DNA from: Aliiroseovarius halocynthiae
GTDB taxonomy: Bacteria; Pseudomonadota; Alphaproteobacteria; Rhodobacterales; Rhodobacteraceae
DNA: 64,000 nucleotides
Direction of reading: 5' to 3'
Assembly (NCBI RefSeq): GCF_007004645.1
Contig: NZ_ML660019.1
Coordinates: forward strand, 392,437-456,436
Of the stretch, positions 9,237 to 19,143 are shown in pieces. A program made the translations under genes and the position numbers. Numbering within the stretch: position 1 is the first letter of the stretch; every line of letters begins with the position of its first letter. A model generated the notes under the pieces. It was not told the DNA's origin and did not search any database. It worked only from the letters and a program-made list of their open reading frames with translations.

Positions 9237-9698
9237 ATGCAATTAATGGTGAAGATTGATCTAATAAATCAGCGAATATTGCGCGAATTGTCACGAGATG
9301 GGCGCCTTCCCAATACCGAATTGGCGGATCGGGTGGGGCTGTCGCCCTCGGCCTGTTTGCGTCGGGTGCAAGATCTTGAACGGCAAGGTGTCATCACGGG
9401 TTATCGCGCGGTTCTTGATCCGGCTGCGATGGGCGTGGGGTTTGTCGCCTATGTTACGGTCGGGCTTTCCGACCACACTAAGGCCGCTCAGGAAGGGTTC
9501 GAACGCGCCATTGCGTTGTTTGACGAAGTGCGCGAATGCCACAACATCACTGGCACGGTTGAATACCTTCTGCGTGTCGAAGCCGAGGATCTGGTTGCCT
9601 ATAAGCGGTTCCATACGGACAAGCTGGGTACGCTGCCGCAGGTGCATCAGATCGTCACTCATGTGGTGATGGGATCGCCCAAAGACGATCGTGCCTAA
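9237..9698 (+). CDS. Lrp/AsnC-family transcriptional regulator
   Basis: 153-aa DNA-binding regulator. An N-terminal winged helix-turn-helix (DLINQRILRELSRDGRLPNTELADRVGLS is the conserved opening region, about residues 7-35) is followed by a RAM/AsnC ligand-binding domain (about 70-150). By family and divergent position it probably controls the LysE-type exporter in response to an amino acid. The start may be 9237 or the ATG at 9246. The short shared intergenic region probably holds the operator, though I cannot point to a clear palindrome. Confidence 0.9.
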   Translation: MQLMVKIDLINQRILRELSRDGRLPNTELADRVGLSPSACLRRVQDLERQGVITGYRAVLDPAAMGVGFVAYVTVGLSDHTKAAQEGFERAIALFDEVRECHNITGTVEYLLRVEAEDLVAYKRFHTDKLGTLPQVHQIVTHVVMGSPKDDRA

Positions 9699-9779
9699 AG
9701 CAATCGGGTAACGCCCCTTGCCCCTTGTCCGCCCCATGGGCTATTGAACCTCGAACGAAGAACTTAGTCGGAGGTCGCC

Positions 9780-10520
9780 ATGGCTGGCCACTCAAAATGG
9801 GCAAACATCCAGCACCGCAAAGGTCGCCAGGATAAACTGCGCTCGAAGCTGTTTTCGAAGCTCGCAAAAGAGATCACCGTGGCTGCCAAAATGGGCGACC
9901 CGGATCCGGACAAGAACCCGCGTCTGCGTCTGGCGGTGAAAGAAGCCAAGTCGCAATCCGTACCGAAGGACGTGATCGAACGCGCGATTAAAAAGTCGCA
10001 AGGCGGGGACGCCGAAAACTATGACGAGATCCGGTACGAGGGCTATGGCCCGAATGGTGTCGCGATCATCGTCGAGACCATGACCGACAACAAGAACCGC
10101 ACCGCATCAACCGTGCGCTCGACCTTTACCAAGAACGGCGGGAACCTGGGCGAAACCGGGTCGGTGGGTTTCATGTTCGACCGTAAGGGCGAAGTGATTT
10201 ATGGCGCTGATGCTGGCGATGCCGACACCGTGATGGAAGCTGCGATCGAAGCCGGTGCCGAGGATTGCGAAAGCGACGAGAACGGCCACCGCATCGTTTG
10301 CGCAGACACCGATCTGAACGAAGTGTCGACAGCGTTGGAAGCTGCGTTGGGCGAGTCCGACTCGACCAAGTTGATCTGGCAGCCGAACATCACCACCGAG
10401 CTTGACCTTGAGAACATGCAAAAGCTGATGAAGCTTGTTGATGCGCTTGAGGATGATGACGATGTGCAGCGCGTCACCACCAATTTCGAAGCCTCGGACG
10501 AGGTGATGGCGCAGCTCTAA
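9780..10520 (+). CDS. YebC/PmpR/TACO1-family protein
   Basis: 246-aa protein with the invariant opening [14 protein letters not shown] and the following KDELR-type basic segment ([17 protein letters not shown]). The family is annotated as a transcriptional regulator, and members have been linked to translation of difficult (polyproline) sequences. Full-length and intact. SD GGAGG lies just before the ATG. In many bacteria it neighbours ruvC; here it stands before a DMT exporter with a hairpin between. Confidence 0.95.
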   Translation: MAGHSKWANIQHRKGRQDKLRSKLFSKLAKEITVAAKMGDPDPDKNPRLRLAVKEAKSQSVPKDVIERAIKKSQGGDAENYDEIRYEGYGPNGVAIIVETMTDNKNRTASTVRSTFTKNGGNLGETGSVGFMFDRKGEVIYGADAGDADTVMEAAIEAGAEDCESDENGHRIVCADTDLNEVSTALEAALGESDSTKLIWQPNITTELDLENMQKLMKLVDALEDDDDVQRVTTNFEASDEVMAQL

Positions 10521-10542
10521 GCCCGCGCCTTGAAAAGATATC

Positions 10543-10580
10543 AGGCCCCGGTTCGGTTTTGCCGTGCCGGGGTCTCTTGT
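10543..10580 (+). terminator. Terminator after yebC
   Basis: AGGCCCCGG (10543-10551) pairs with CCGGGGTCT (10667-style complement at 10567-10575), with an inner CGG/CCG pairing in the loop, followed by TTGTTTC. It lies between yebC and the DMT transporter gene. Confidence 0.5.
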
Positions 10581-10611
10581 TTCTGAAGCTGATCCAGTGT
10601 CTTGTCGCCGC

Positions 10612-11520
10612 ATGAGCAGTCCACACATCGAAAATCACCGCCCCGCGCATGGGATCGCATGGATGCTGGCCGCAGGGTTCCTGTTTGTCGGTCTGAACGT
10701 GCTGGTCAAATATGTGGGGCAGACAATGCCCTCGTCTCAGGCGGCGTTCTTGCGGTTCTTGTTTGGGCTTCTGTTCGTCATGCCCGCCCTTGTAAAACTG
10801 CCGCAAGCACAGTTTTCGCCGCTGGTCTGGCGGCTGTTTGTTGTGCGCGGCGTGGTGCATGTGGGGGCCGTGCTGTGCTGGTTTTATGCGATGACCCAAA
10901 TCACCATCGCCGAGGTGACGGCGATGAATTACCTGAACCCGATCTATGTCATGCTGGGCGCGGCGCTCTTTCTGGGCGATACGTTTTCTACCCGTCGCAT
11001 GATGGCCGTTGGCGTGGCGTTTCTGGGCGTGCTGATCGTTCTGCGCCCCGGCGTGCGCGAGCTGGGGGACGGACATCTGGCGATGGTGTTCACGGCGATC
11101 TTCCTTGGTGCGTCCTATTTGCTCGCGAAACGGTTGTCACAGGACGCAACGGCAGCGCAGATCGTGGCGATGATGTCGCTGACCGTGACCATTGGCTTGC
11201 TGCCCGTGGCGTGGTTTGTTTGGGAGCCGCTGACATTGGTACAAGCGGGCTGGCTTGTTCTGGTCGCATTCTTTGCAACGGCGGGCCACTACGCGATGAC
11301 CCGCGCCTTTGCCGAGGCGCCGGTGTCCGTGACGCAACCCGTGACCTTCCTTCAGATCATATGGGCGTCGATGGTGGGCGTTCTCCTGTTTGCTGAACCG
11401 ATCGACATGTGGGTTGTTGTCGGCGCAGGGATGATCATGGCCGCCGTCACCTACATCACATGGCGCGAGGCGGTGCTGAAACGCCGTGTGACGCCCAATC
11501 CGAATGCGCCTAAGGCATAA
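10612..11520 (+). CDS. DMT-family (EamA) transporter
   Basis: 302-aa inner-membrane protein with about ten hydrophobic segments arranged as two EamA repeats (about residues 17-150 and 165-290). The family exports amino acids, nucleosides or other metabolites; this substrate is unknown. The ATG at 10612 (MSSPHIENHRPAHG) is chosen because the first helix follows soon after; an upstream in-frame codon at 10564 lies over the terminator hairpin. Its last 11 bases overlap the end of the convergent LRR lipoprotein gene. Confidence 0.88.
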   Translation: MSSPHIENHRPAHGIAWMLAAGFLFVGLNVLVKYVGQTMPSSQAAFLRFLFGLLFVMPALVKLPQAQFSPLVWRLFVVRGVVHVGAVLCWFYAMTQITIAEVTAMNYLNPIYVMLGAALFLGDTFSTRRMMAVGVAFLGVLIVLRPGVRELGDGHLAMVFTAIFLGASYLLAKRLSQDATAAQIVAMMSLTVTIGLLPVAWFVWEPLTLVQAGWLVLVAFFATAGHYAMTRAFAEAPVSVTQPVTFLQIIWASMVGVLLFAEPIDMWVVVGAGMIMAAVTYITWREAVLKRRVTPNPNAPKA

Positions 11521-12253
11521 TTGCTGGAATATTTTCAGTTACGCCGTCAATTACATCGATGCCTTTTGCAATCAACTTTTCTACCTCTGCTTCTCGGCCG
11601 TGGCCCACGGCGTCTATCAATCTGATTTCTTTTAATTTTGGCGCAGTGAATAACGGGGCAAAACTTTGAGGATATAGCTCCCACAACACAATACTTTCGA
11701 GTGAGGGGTGGTTCGCCACCGGAGTAAGATCAACTTCCTTAGTGCCTGTAGTGTAGTTTGTGATCTTGAGTTCACGTAGATGTCGAAGTTGTTTTACAGC
11801 TGCAATTGCACCAGATTGGTGATGATCAATTTCGAGCTTTTCAAGCTTTGTCAGGGCTGTGAGTGCAGAATAATCATCTATGGTAAGGCTGGAAATGTCG
11901 AGCTCTTTCAAGTTCTGTAGCGCTCTAATTGCTGATAAATCTCGAACCTCTGAGCCGCCAATAGATAATCTTTCAAGCCATGACATTTGACTAAGTAACG
12001 ATAGGTCGTTGAAGTTGGTATAATTTAGACCGATCCCTCGCACATGTGCTAACTTGGCTAAATCCGCATTGTCGGCTAGCCCAACCTGACTTAGCCTTAA
12101 AAATGAGCATTTGGTCGCGGCACATTCGTCTACGATGCGGCGCCCTTTGATCGCGAGCAGGTGATCGCTCTGCTCGGGATTTTTGGTTGCCACGCATCCA
12201 TGCACAAGCAGGGTGGAAACCAGTGCGAGGCAGCTCAAATGAAGATGCTTCAT
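11510..12253 (-). CDS. Leucine-rich-repeat lipoprotein
   Basis: 247-aa predicted lipoprotein. A signal peptide ends in the lipobox LVHGC with Cys20. The mature part contains about five to six irregular leucine-rich repeats (for example SWLERLSIGGSEVRDLSAI, then QNLKELDISS, then TKLEKLEIDHH, then RHLRELKITNY), giving an open solenoid typical of binding surfaces. The gene is visibly AT-richer than its neighbours and sits between a DMT exporter and a peptide-binding protein with no functional link, suggesting lateral acquisition. The partner or ligand is unknown. The start at 12253 is preferred to the ATG seven codons upstream because it gives a compact signal peptide. Confidence 0.75.
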   Translation of the reverse strand: MKHLHLSCLALVSTLLVHGCVATKNPEQSDHLLAIKGRRIVDECAATKCSFLRLSQVGLADNADLAKLAHVRGIGLNYTNFNDLSLLSQMSWLERLSIGGSEVRDLSAIRALQNLKELDISSLTIDDYSALTALTKLEKLEIDHHQSGAIAAVKQLRHLRELKITNYTTGTKEVDLTPVANHPSLESIVLWELYPQSFAPLFTAPKLKEIRLIDAVGHGREAEVEKLIAKGIDVIDGVTENIPAIMP

Positions 12254-12315
12254 AAAATAATTCTCATCAAACATATCAGAAAGGACGGCACCCCTGGGGC
12301 TGCTGACCTTAAATA

Positions 12316-13785
12316 TTACTCAGACCAGCTAACGCCCGTCAGGTCATTCGCCTGTGTCGGTGCGTTTTCCCACAGCCCGTTGATCTTGGCGTTCGCCACG
12401 CCGGTTTTCGCGAGTTGGAATAGGTATCCATTCACATAGTCCTCGGCGATGATCTGCTGCATTTCGGCGAGAAGGATTGCCCGCTGGGCCGGGTCCGAAG
12501 TGACCGAGAGGATGTCGTTCAACTCTTGGAACTCGCCACGGTCATACTGGAAGTAATAGTCCGGGCGGGCGTAGATGTTGATATCTGCGGGCTCGGTGTG
12601 GCTGACGATGGTTAGGTCGAAATCCTTGCCCTTAAAGACCTGTTCGATCCACTGGGCCCATTCCAGATTGCTGATCTCGGTGTTGATGCCGACATCGCGC
12701 AGTTGGGCAGCTATGATCTCGCCCCCGCGACGGGCATAGGCGGGTGGCGGCAGCATAAGGCGCAGGGTGATCCCCTCTTTGCCTGCGTCCTTCAGGATCT
12801 GGCGCGACAGCTCGGGATCGTAGGCAGAGTTGCCTGTCAGATCCATATAGTCCGGGTTGTGGGGGGCAAAATGGGTGCCGATGGGCGTTCCATAGCCAAA
12901 CATGGCCCCGTCGATGATTGCCTGACGGTCGATGGCATGGGCGATGGCTTTGCGCACGCGGATGTCGTCAAGATGCTCGGCCGCGTTGTTGGTGGACAGG
13001 ATGGTCTCGCCCTCGGTCGAGCCGACAATGACGTTGAACCGGGGATCGGCCTCGAACTGGGCCAGGGTCTCGGGCGCGGGGAAGTTCGGAAAGGCGTCAA
13101 TGTCACCGGCCATCATGGCGGCAAACGCGGCGTTCGGGTCAGAGATAAACTTGAACGTGGCTTTGGCCAGAGCAGGCGCGTCGCCCCAATAGGCGTCATT
13201 GCGCGCCATGGTTACGTGATCACCCTTTGCCCATTCGACAAAGGTAAACGGGCCTGTGCCGACGGGCGCGGTTGCTGCGGTTTCGACGCTTTCAGGTGCG
13301 ACGATCACTGCATCGCCCCACGCCATGTTGAAGGGGAAATTGCCATTGGGGGCAGACAGTTTCACTGCGACCGAGGTGGGGCTGACGGCCGTGACGCTTT
13401 CGATACCTGCGAACAGGGCTTTCTGTGCGTTGGTGGAGTCCTCGGCCCGCGCACGATCCAGCGAGAAGACCACATCCTCGGCATCCATCGTGGTGCCGTC
13501 ATGGAAGGTCACGCCGTCGCGCAGTGTAAAGGTATAGATCAGACCATCTTCGCTAATGCTCCAATCGCTGGCCAATGCGGGCAGGACTGCACCATCCGGG
13601 CCAAATCGGGTCAGCCCTTCGAAGATGTTGGCATATACCACTTCGTCAATCGCGGCAGCGGCCCCGCCTGTGGGGTCAAGATTTGGCGGCTCAAGCACCA
13701 TGCCCAGAGTGATTGCGTCATTGCCGGCCAAGGCGGTTGTCGCCATCAGTGCCCAAGCACTTGCAGTAAGTTTCAGGTTGGTCAT
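12316..13785 (-). CDS. ABC transporter substrate-binding protein, family 5
   Basis: 489-aa periplasmic binding protein of the peptide/nickel (SBP_bac_5, DppA-like) family. A Sec signal peptide ([20 protein letters not shown]) is followed by the typical opening [20 protein letters not shown] and the segment [13 protein letters not shown]. The start at 13785 has AAGGAGG just upstream. No permease or ATPase genes adjoin it, so it is an orphan component that must work with a transporter encoded elsewhere. Ligand could be a peptide, opine or other small molecule. Confidence 0.88.
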   Translation of the reverse strand: MTNLKLTASAWALMATTALAGNDAITLGMVLEPPNLDPTGGAAAAIDEVVYANIFEGLTRFGPDGAVLPALASDWSISEDGLIYTFTLRDGVTFHDGTTMDAEDVVFSLDRARAEDSTNAQKALFAGIESVTAVSPTSVAVKLSAPNGNFPFNMAWGDAVIVAPESVETAATAPVGTGPFTFVEWAKGDHVTMARNDAYWGDAPALAKATFKFISDPNAAFAAMMAGDIDAFPNFPAPETLAQFEADPRFNVIVGSTEGETILSTNNAAEHLDDIRVRKAIAHAIDRQAIIDGAMFGYGTPIGTHFAPHNPDYMDLTGNSAYDPELSRQILKDAGKEGITLRLMLPPPAYARRGGEIIAAQLRDVGINTEISNLEWAQWIEQVFKGKDFDLTIVSHTEPADINIYARPDYYFQYDRGEFQELNDILSVTSDPAQRAILLAEMQQIIAEDYVNGYLFQLAKTGVANAKINGLWENAPTQANDLTGVSWSE

Positions 13786-13938
13786 CTTGATCCTCCTTAC
13801 CCGTTCAGCGGGATATACCCCCATGAAACGCGGGTTTTCGGGCCAAGGCAAGGGAAAGACGTTCCGTCATTCCCCTTTGATTTTCTGCGTCGCAGCATTA
13901 TAGTTTCTGCCACTGAAGAGGATCAGGGAGGGGAAACC

Positions 13939-14766
13939 ATGAGCGCCTCGGCCAAAATCAAGACACTGACACCATCGGAAGTGCGTGCCCGAAAAGGGGA
14001 TACGCCGCTGGTCGTGCTGACCGCATATGCCACGCCGACCGCACAAATGATGGACGCGCATTGCGACATCGTGCTGGTGGGCGACAGTGTGGGCATGGTG
14101 GTCCACGGGCTGCCCGACACGCTGGGTGTGACGATGGAGATGATGTGCCTGCACGGTGCAGCGGTGAAACGCGGTCTTAAGCAGGCCATGATGGTCGTTG
14201 ACATGCCGTTTGGGTCGTATGAAGAAAGCCCGGAACAGGCCTTCCGCAACGCCGCCCGCCTGATGCGCGAAACCGGCGCTGCCGCTGTAAAGCTGGAAGG
14301 GGGTGTCTCGATGGAGGACACCATCCGTTTCCTGACCAGCCGGTCAATTCCCGTCATGGCGCATATTGGCCTGACCCCTCAGGCGATTAACACGCTGGGT
14401 GGCTATAAGGTTCAGGGCCGCGGTGAAGACCGCGACCGCGTGATGGTCGATGCGAAGGCGGTGGAAGCGGCACGCGCGTTCTCGGTCGTGCTGGAGAAAG
14501 TTCCGGAAAGTCTGGCCAATGAGATTACCGACGCGGTATCGATCCCGACTATCGGTATCGGCGCTTCGGCGCAATGTGACGGGCAGGTTCTGGTGGTCGA
14601 TGATATGCTGGGTCTGTTCACCGCCTTCAAACCTAAATTTGCCAAACGCTATGCGACGCTGGGTGAAGACGGCGAGAAAGCCATTGCCAAATATGCCCAA
14701 GAGGTGCGAGACCGCAGTTTCCCTGCGCTTGAGCACGTCTTTGCAGATGAGGTCAAAAAGAAATGA
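13939..14766 (+). CDS. panB: 3-methyl-2-oxobutanoate hydroxymethyltransferase
   Basis: 275-aa enzyme transferring a hydroxymethyl group from 5,10-methylene-THF to 2-oxoisovalerate to make ketopantoate, the first committed step of pantothenate synthesis. Motifs [22 protein letters not shown] and AAVKLEGG (active-site and metal/ketoacid-binding loops) are present. AGGGAGGGG precedes the ATG at 13939; the open frame runs far upstream only because it is antisense to the binding-protein gene. Its stop overlaps the panC start by 4 bp (ATGA), so the two are translationally coupled. Confidence 0.97.
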   Translation: MSASAKIKTLTPSEVRARKGDTPLVVLTAYATPTAQMMDAHCDIVLVGDSVGMVVHGLPDTLGVTMEMMCLHGAAVKRGLKQAMMVVDMPFGSYEESPEQAFRNAARLMRETGAAAVKLEGGVSMEDTIRFLTSRSIPVMAHIGLTPQAINTLGGYKVQGRGEDRDRVMVDAKAVEAARAFSVVLEKVPESLANEITDAVSIPTIGIGASAQCDGQVLVVDDMLGLFTAFKPKFAKRYATLGEDGEKAIAKYAQEVRDRSFPALEHVFADEVKKK

Positions 14767-15599
14767 AGATCATCCGTTCTAAGGACGCGTTGCGCACCCT
14801 GCGGCGCAGCTGGATTTTCAACGGCGAGCGCGTGGCCGTGGTGCCTACGATGGGCGCGTTGCATGCTGGCCATCTGTCTTTGGTGGAAGAGGCAAAAAAG
14901 CAAGCGGACCGTGTTATTGTCACGATCTTCGTGAACCCAAAACAGTTCAACAATCCGGGCGATTTGGATAACTATCCCCGGACTGAAGAAGATGATGCAG
15001 AAAAATTGGCACCCTATGGCGTCGACGCGCTGTATGCTCCAACGCCGGATCAGATTTATCCCGAAGGCTTCGCGACCAATGTGCGTGTGTCGGGCCTGAC
15101 CGAAGATCTGGAAGGCGCACATCGACCCGGCCATTTCGATGGCGTGGCGACCGTGGTGTCGAAGCTGTTTTTACAATCACGCGCCGATGTGGCCTGTTTT
15201 GGTGAAAAAGACTATCAGCAGATGCTTCTGGTGCGTCGCTTGTCCAAAGATCTGGACATCGAGACCGAGGTGATCGGCTGCCCCACAGTGCGCGAAGAGG
15301 ATGGCTTGGCCATGTCCTCGCGCAACGTACGCCTGACGCCGGAAGAACGCGCCATCGCACCGGCTTTGAAGGCTGAAATGGACCGCGCCGCCGACGCTAT
15401 TCGCCGCGGCGCTGAACCACGCGTGGTGCTGGACAGCGCCAAAGCTCAGATCGAGCGGGCGGGGTATGACGCGGTCGAGTATCTGGAGATGCGAGACGCA
15501 GAGACGCTTGCACCTGTCAAAGACCTGACCCGTCCCGCCCGCTTGTTGGCAGCAGCGATGCTGGGCGATGTTCGTCTGATCGACAATATCGCGATCTAG
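14763..15599 (+). CDS. panC: Pantoate--beta-alanine ligase
   Basis: 278-aa enzyme that condenses pantoate with beta-alanine using ATP to form pantothenate. The HIGH-like motif HAGH lies in [15 protein letters not shown] near residue 30, and the KMSKS-like segment appears as MSSRN near residue 180. FVNPKQFNN and CFGEKDYQQ are further family blocks. It starts four bases inside panB. No panD or panE lies nearby. Confidence 0.97.
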   Translation: MKIIRSKDALRTLRRSWIFNGERVAVVPTMGALHAGHLSLVEEAKKQADRVIVTIFVNPKQFNNPGDLDNYPRTEEDDAEKLAPYGVDALYAPTPDQIYPEGFATNVRVSGLTEDLEGAHRPGHFDGVATVVSKLFLQSRADVACFGEKDYQQMLLVRRLSKDLDIETEVIGCPTVREEDGLAMSSRNVRLTPEERAIAPALKAEMDRAADAIRRGAEPRVVLDSAKAQIERAGYDAVEYLEMRDAETLAPVKDLTRPARLLAAAMLGDVRLIDNIAI

Positions 15600-15608
15600 T
15601 CACCCGCG

Positions 15609-16070
15609 TTATGCCTTGTGCAACCGCGCTTGCCAGCAATTGTTGGTGGCAGAGCGCAAATCGACAAATGCGATATCCTGCCGGTCCAACAGCGCATCCG
15701 CATAGCTTGCAAGGTTATCTTTCGGGACAATGCGACCTGTTCCATAGACCAGCCGCGCGTCCGCGTCATAGCCCTTCAGCAGATAGTTTGGCGACACGAC
15801 GACCTGCGGAAGGTCGGGGGATGCGGTAACCGCGTGACAATGATCAGCACATAGAAAAACGGGCCCGGTTTCCGCATAGGGCTGCGGCGCATCAAAGGGA
15901 CGATGTGCGAATACCAGCATGTCTCGTCCTTCTTTGATAAGGTTCAAGCAGCACCGGCAGGGCGCGGTCCCGTCGCTTGTTTGGCGTTCTGGCAGGTTAC
16001 CGTAAGCATCCGGTGCGCCTGCGCGCAGAGCATCGGCGTGGTCTTGGGAAATTCCTGAGAAAAGTGGCAT
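15609..16070 (-). CDS. DUF1203 family protein
   Basis: 153-aa protein matching the DUF1203 family by APCRCCLNLIKEGRD, the PFDAPQPYAETGPVF stretch and the central cysteine/histidine cluster FLCADHCHA. The cysteines could bind a metal, but no function is known. It is convergent with panC, with 9 bp between the stops, and lies downstream of the ZIP transporter on the same strand. Confidence 0.85.
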   Translation of the reverse strand: MPLFSGISQDHADALRAGAPDAYGNLPERQTSDGTAPCRCCLNLIKEGRDMLVFAHRPFDAPQPYAETGPVFLCADHCHAVTASPDLPQVVVSPNYLLKGYDADARLVYGTGRIVPKDNLASYADALLDRQDIAFVDLRSATNNCWQARLHKA

Positions 16071-16195
16071 TGGATGTGGTCTCCTTCGTTTTGAAAGAGC
16101 ATCACAGCCCGCTCAGGCTTGGGCGATCCGAAACTTGCGGATAATCTGACCAAAGCTGGGCTGATCTGGTGCCCGTGACGCCTTGGCACATCCCG

Positions 16196-16912
16196 TCATA
16201 CGGTCAGGATATGCCCGGCCAAACCAAGCGCGAAACCAAGGATCGCGCCAAGTGGTGGGGACCAGCTGCGTTTGATCCGCAGTTCCGGCGCGATGTCCTG
16301 AAACATCAGGTACAGGATGCCTCCTGCCGAGAACAGCATCAACCAACCTAGGATCGCGGGGGCGGTTGACAGCATCGTTACGCCAACCACCGCTGCAACT
16401 GGCCCCAAAGGCACAAGCGAGGCGAAAAGGGCCAATCGTTTGCCGCGTGGCATCTGGCTGCCGACCTCCAGCTCTCTGTCCGCGTTGAACCCTTCGGGCA
16501 GGTTTTGCGCCCCGATCAGGGCAGCCAAAAGGACGGCGAGCCGGGGCTCCGCTGTGATCACGGCACCTAAGGCAATGGTTTCCGGGATGAAATCCATCAG
16601 CATGGCCATGAATTGTGCCTTAGATCCACCTTGCCGCGACAATGCCATGTCAACGGCGAGGGTGGCGAGGGCACCAAGAATAAGCGGGATCAGGGCAGAC
16701 AGGCCCGGAACACGATCTAGCCCCTCGGGGATCAGAACAAGGGCGACGGCGGACAAGAGCGCGCCGGCACCAAAAGCCATGATCCAGTGATTGGCCTGAT
16801 CCCGTAGCGGGCCGGGAAACAGGCGACCAAATCTAGCAAGCCATGCCCCAAATGGAATGGCCGCCCCTGCAAGGGCGGCCAACAGAATTGCATCTTGCAG
16901 ATCTGCGATCAA
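16196..16912 (-). CDS. ZIP-family divalent metal transporter
   Basis: 238-aa inner-membrane protein with about eight helices. The two metal-site helices are visible: [13 protein letters not shown] (helix 4) and [10 protein letters not shown] (helix 5), the family's HN(x)PEG-like motif, here with Gln in place of His. Transport of zinc or a similar cation is likely. The start is proposed as TTG at 16912, which overlaps the TGA of sdhB as TTGA; no ATG gives a complete first helix. This puts the gene as the last member of the sdh operon. Confidence 0.8.
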   Translation of the reverse strand: MIADLQDAILLAALAGAAIPFGAWLARFGRLFPGPLRDQANHWIMAFGAGALLSAVALVLIPEGLDRVPGLSALIPLILGALATLAVDMALSRQGGSKAQFMAMLMDFIPETIALGAVITAEPRLAVLLAALIGAQNLPEGFNADRELEVGSQMPRGKRLALFASLVPLGPVAAVVGVTMLSTAPAILGWLMLFSAGGILYLMFQDIAPELRIKRSWSPPLGAILGFALGLAGHILTV

Positions 16913-17688
16913 AGCTGGCGCTCGACCATCATTTTCTTGATCGAGGCAATCGCCTTGGCCGGGTTCAGGCCTTTCGGGCAAGTCTTCGAGCAGTTCATGA
17001 TCGTGTGGCAGCGATACAGCTTGAAGGGATCTTCAAGCTCGTCCAGACGCTCGCCCGTGGCTTCATCGCGTGAATCAATGATCCAGCGATAGGCATGCAG
17101 CAGAGCGGCTGGTCCAAGATAGCGATCACCGTTCCACCAATAGCTCGGGCACGAGGTCGAGCAGCTGGCGCACATAACGCATTCATAGAGACCATCCAGC
17201 TTTTTGCGGTCTTCGATGGACTGCTTCCACTCTTTCGCGGGGCGGTTGGTCTTGGTTTCCAGCCACGGCATGATCGACGCATGCTGCGCATAGAAATGCG
17301 TCAGGTCCGGGATCAGGTCTTTCACCACCGGCATGTGCGGCAGCGGATAGATCTTCACATCGCCCTTGATCTCGTCCATGCCATAGATACAGGCCAGCGT
17401 GTTGATCCCGTCGATGTTCATCGCACAGGACCCACAGATGCCTTCACGGCACGAACGGCGGAAGGTCAGGGTCGGATCAATCTCGTTCTTGATCTTGATC
17501 AGCGCGTCCAGAACCATCGGGCCGCACTTGTCCATGTCCAGAAAATAGGTATCAACCCGCGGGTTTTCACCATCATCCGGGTTCCAGCGATAGATCTGGA
17601 ACTTGCGCACATTGGTAGCACCTTCTGGCTTTGGCCATGTCTTCCCGACGCGAACGGTCGAGTTCTTGGGGAGCTTGAATTGTACCAT
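16909..17688 (-). CDS. sdhB: Succinate dehydrogenase iron-sulfur subunit
   Basis: 259-aa subunit passing electrons from SdhA flavin to the membrane quinone site. All three cluster motifs are present: [2Fe-2S] [15 protein letters not shown], [4Fe-4S] [13 protein letters not shown], and the [3Fe-4S] region [17 protein letters not shown]. Full length. It is separated from sdhA by two unrelated genes, whereas sdhA and sdhB are normally adjacent or nearly so. Its stop overlaps the start of the ZIP transporter gene. Confidence 0.98.
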   Translation of the reverse strand: MVQFKLPKNSTVRVGKTWPKPEGATNVRKFQIYRWNPDDGENPRVDTYFLDMDKCGPMVLDALIKIKNEIDPTLTFRRSCREGICGSCAMNIDGINTLACIYGMDEIKGDVKIYPLPHMPVVKDLIPDLTHFYAQHASIMPWLETKTNRPAKEWKQSIEDRKKLDGLYECVMCASCSTSCPSYWWNGDRYLGPAALLHAYRWIIDSRDEATGERLDELEDPFKLYRCHTIMNCSKTCPKGLNPAKAIASIKKMMVERQL

Positions 17689-17697
17689 ACCAATTTC

Positions 17698-18531
17698 CTA
17701 CGTTTGTTTGGGTGAGCGCGGATCGGGAAGATCATCGGCTGCCTGGGTCGTCGAGGGGCGTGCATCTGCGATCCATCTCTGAGCACGCTCGAAATAGTCT
17801 ACCTTCTCGAGTTTCCGGCGCTGTTTCCGGAACTTTTGTCGATTAAGTTGCATGCGGATTTTCTCGAGAATGGGTACCCCCTTGCTTGGGGTCTTCTGAT
17901 CCTTGCCATATGATCCATGTGTGGTCCCGAACAGCTGAATCGCATAGACTTTTTCGTTGCCTTCATAGGTTACGCCCGTGAAATGAACGGGGATCATCGT
18001 ATGTGATGGCCAGATGGTGATTGGGGGGGACAGCTCACGAATCGCGCGCGCTAGGAAGAGGTTTCCGGTTGTCGCCCACGCTGACTTCAGTTGGTCGATT
18101 GACAATTTGCTCAGGCGATCAATCAATGTGTCTAGGAACGGGTTTCCGGGTTCACAGGCTTGGATCGGTGATACAAGCTTACCTCGCACAAACTCGTTCT
18201 CATAAATTGTATGCGCGTGTGGACCCTGAAACAGCTCATCAATCGGGTGCAGGCAAATCGAATCCGCACCCGCGATATATCCTCCGAAGGCATGCAAGAC
18301 CTCATAGCGGATAAGATCGGCTGCCCCAGCATATTCACCAACCTTAATGTAATAGTCGATCAGATGTTTGGCGCGAAAGTTGAAGGTCTCTAAGATGTCA
18401 TTGCCGTAAAGTGTATACTCCCAATCGGGATGCAACTCTTGCCATGATGACATCCAATGGGTCGGCGCCGGTTTCGGCCCGATCCAGATATGCCCCATTC
18501 GCTTAGGGATGCCATTAATGCTGTCAGCCAT
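17698..18531 (-). CDS. Glycosyltransferase with DXD-type sugar-binding motif
   Basis: 277-aa protein resembling the Gly_transf_sug / OCH1-like family (capsular polysaccharide and glycolipid glycosyltransferases). The N terminus IPKRMGHIWIGPKPAP is the expected opening (IPKxIHxIW-like), and EYAGAADLIRYEVLHAFGG is the conserved helix before the DXD site. The DXD itself appears altered to GADS (Asp90), so metal-dependent activity is uncertain. It lies inside the sdh operon, 9 bp before sdhB, and uses more AT-rich codons than the sdh genes. No other polysaccharide genes are nearby. Confidence 0.75.
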   Translation of the reverse strand: MADSINGIPKRMGHIWIGPKPAPTHWMSSWQELHPDWEYTLYGNDILETFNFRAKHLIDYYIKVGEYAGAADLIRYEVLHAFGGYIAGADSICLHPIDELFQGPHAHTIYENEFVRGKLVSPIQACEPGNPFLDTLIDRLSKLSIDQLKSAWATTGNLFLARAIRELSPPITIWPSHTMIPVHFTGVTYEGNEKVYAIQLFGTTHGSYGKDQKTPSKGVPILEKIRMQLNRQKFRKQRRKLEKVDYFERAQRWIADARPSTTQAADDLPDPRSPKQT

Positions 18532-18747
18532 GTGTTTTCCTTAAAGCGTACAAGCCGTGGGTGTGAGGATCCTAAACTCAGTACTGCCGATATTCAGTAA
18601 CACTGCATTGCATGTATCGGTTAGCCATCCGTTGGGCGGTATGAACTGTACCATTTTTCCTCACGCTCATTCGTGAGCGCCCAGTCGGACTGCAGAGTAA
18701 TTCAATGTGCAGCCCGAGGCGCTTATGCCATCTACCTAACGGCGTGG

Positions 18748-19143
18748 TCAGTAGGTTACGACCTTGCCGTTGACACAATAGCTGCCCGCGCCAACCAAGC
18801 CACTAACAGGGCAATCGCGGACGCCCGCAGTGATGGGCGACGAATCGTCAAATACACCTGGCTTCCCAGTACCAGAGACGGCCTGTTTTGAACGAAGGCA
18901 TGTATTAATCACCGTAGCGCTTGCTGGGGGAGTGCCCTTCGCTGCGACCACCGAGAAACGGCCTTGGCTATCAGGTGCGTTGTGGCGGAAGCTGCCATGA
19001 GCACCGGTTTCGACAGCGCACTGCTTTACGAGATCGCGTTGCTGTTTGATCTGGGCTTGGCTTGTGCCCAGACACCCCGATAGACCAAATGCAGCGATGC
19101 AAGAGACTGCACCTGAAATTCTTATAACTCGTTGTTTCATCAT
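18748..19143 (-). CDS. Small predicted lipoprotein
   Basis: 131 aa with a lipoprotein signal peptide (lipobox LSGC, Cys24) and a mature part containing five cysteines (one is the lipidated one), including RDCPVSG and GSYCVNGKVV near the C terminus. I do not recognise a family. Its start overlaps the sdhA stop by one base (TGATG), so it is translationally coupled to sdhA. A 216-bp space without a convincing gene separates it from the glycosyltransferase downstream. Confidence 0.65.
   Translation of the reverse strand: MMKQRVIRISGAVSCIAAFGLSGCLGTSQAQIKQQRDLVKQCAVETGAHGSFRHNAPDSQGRFSVVAAKGTPPASATVINTCLRSKQAVSGTGKPGVFDDSSPITAGVRDCPVSGLVGAGSYCVNGKVVTY

Noticed and set aside
12703-13938. 412-codon upstream extension of panB
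   Set aside because: The extension is antisense to the peptide-binding protein gene; the panB start at 13939 has a ribosome site and matches homologues.
18532-18747. Frames in the gap between the glycosyltransferase and the lipoprotein in the sdh operon
   Set aside because: Frames of 60-72 codons on both strands lack ribosome sites and recognisable sequence; the gap is left without a gene.
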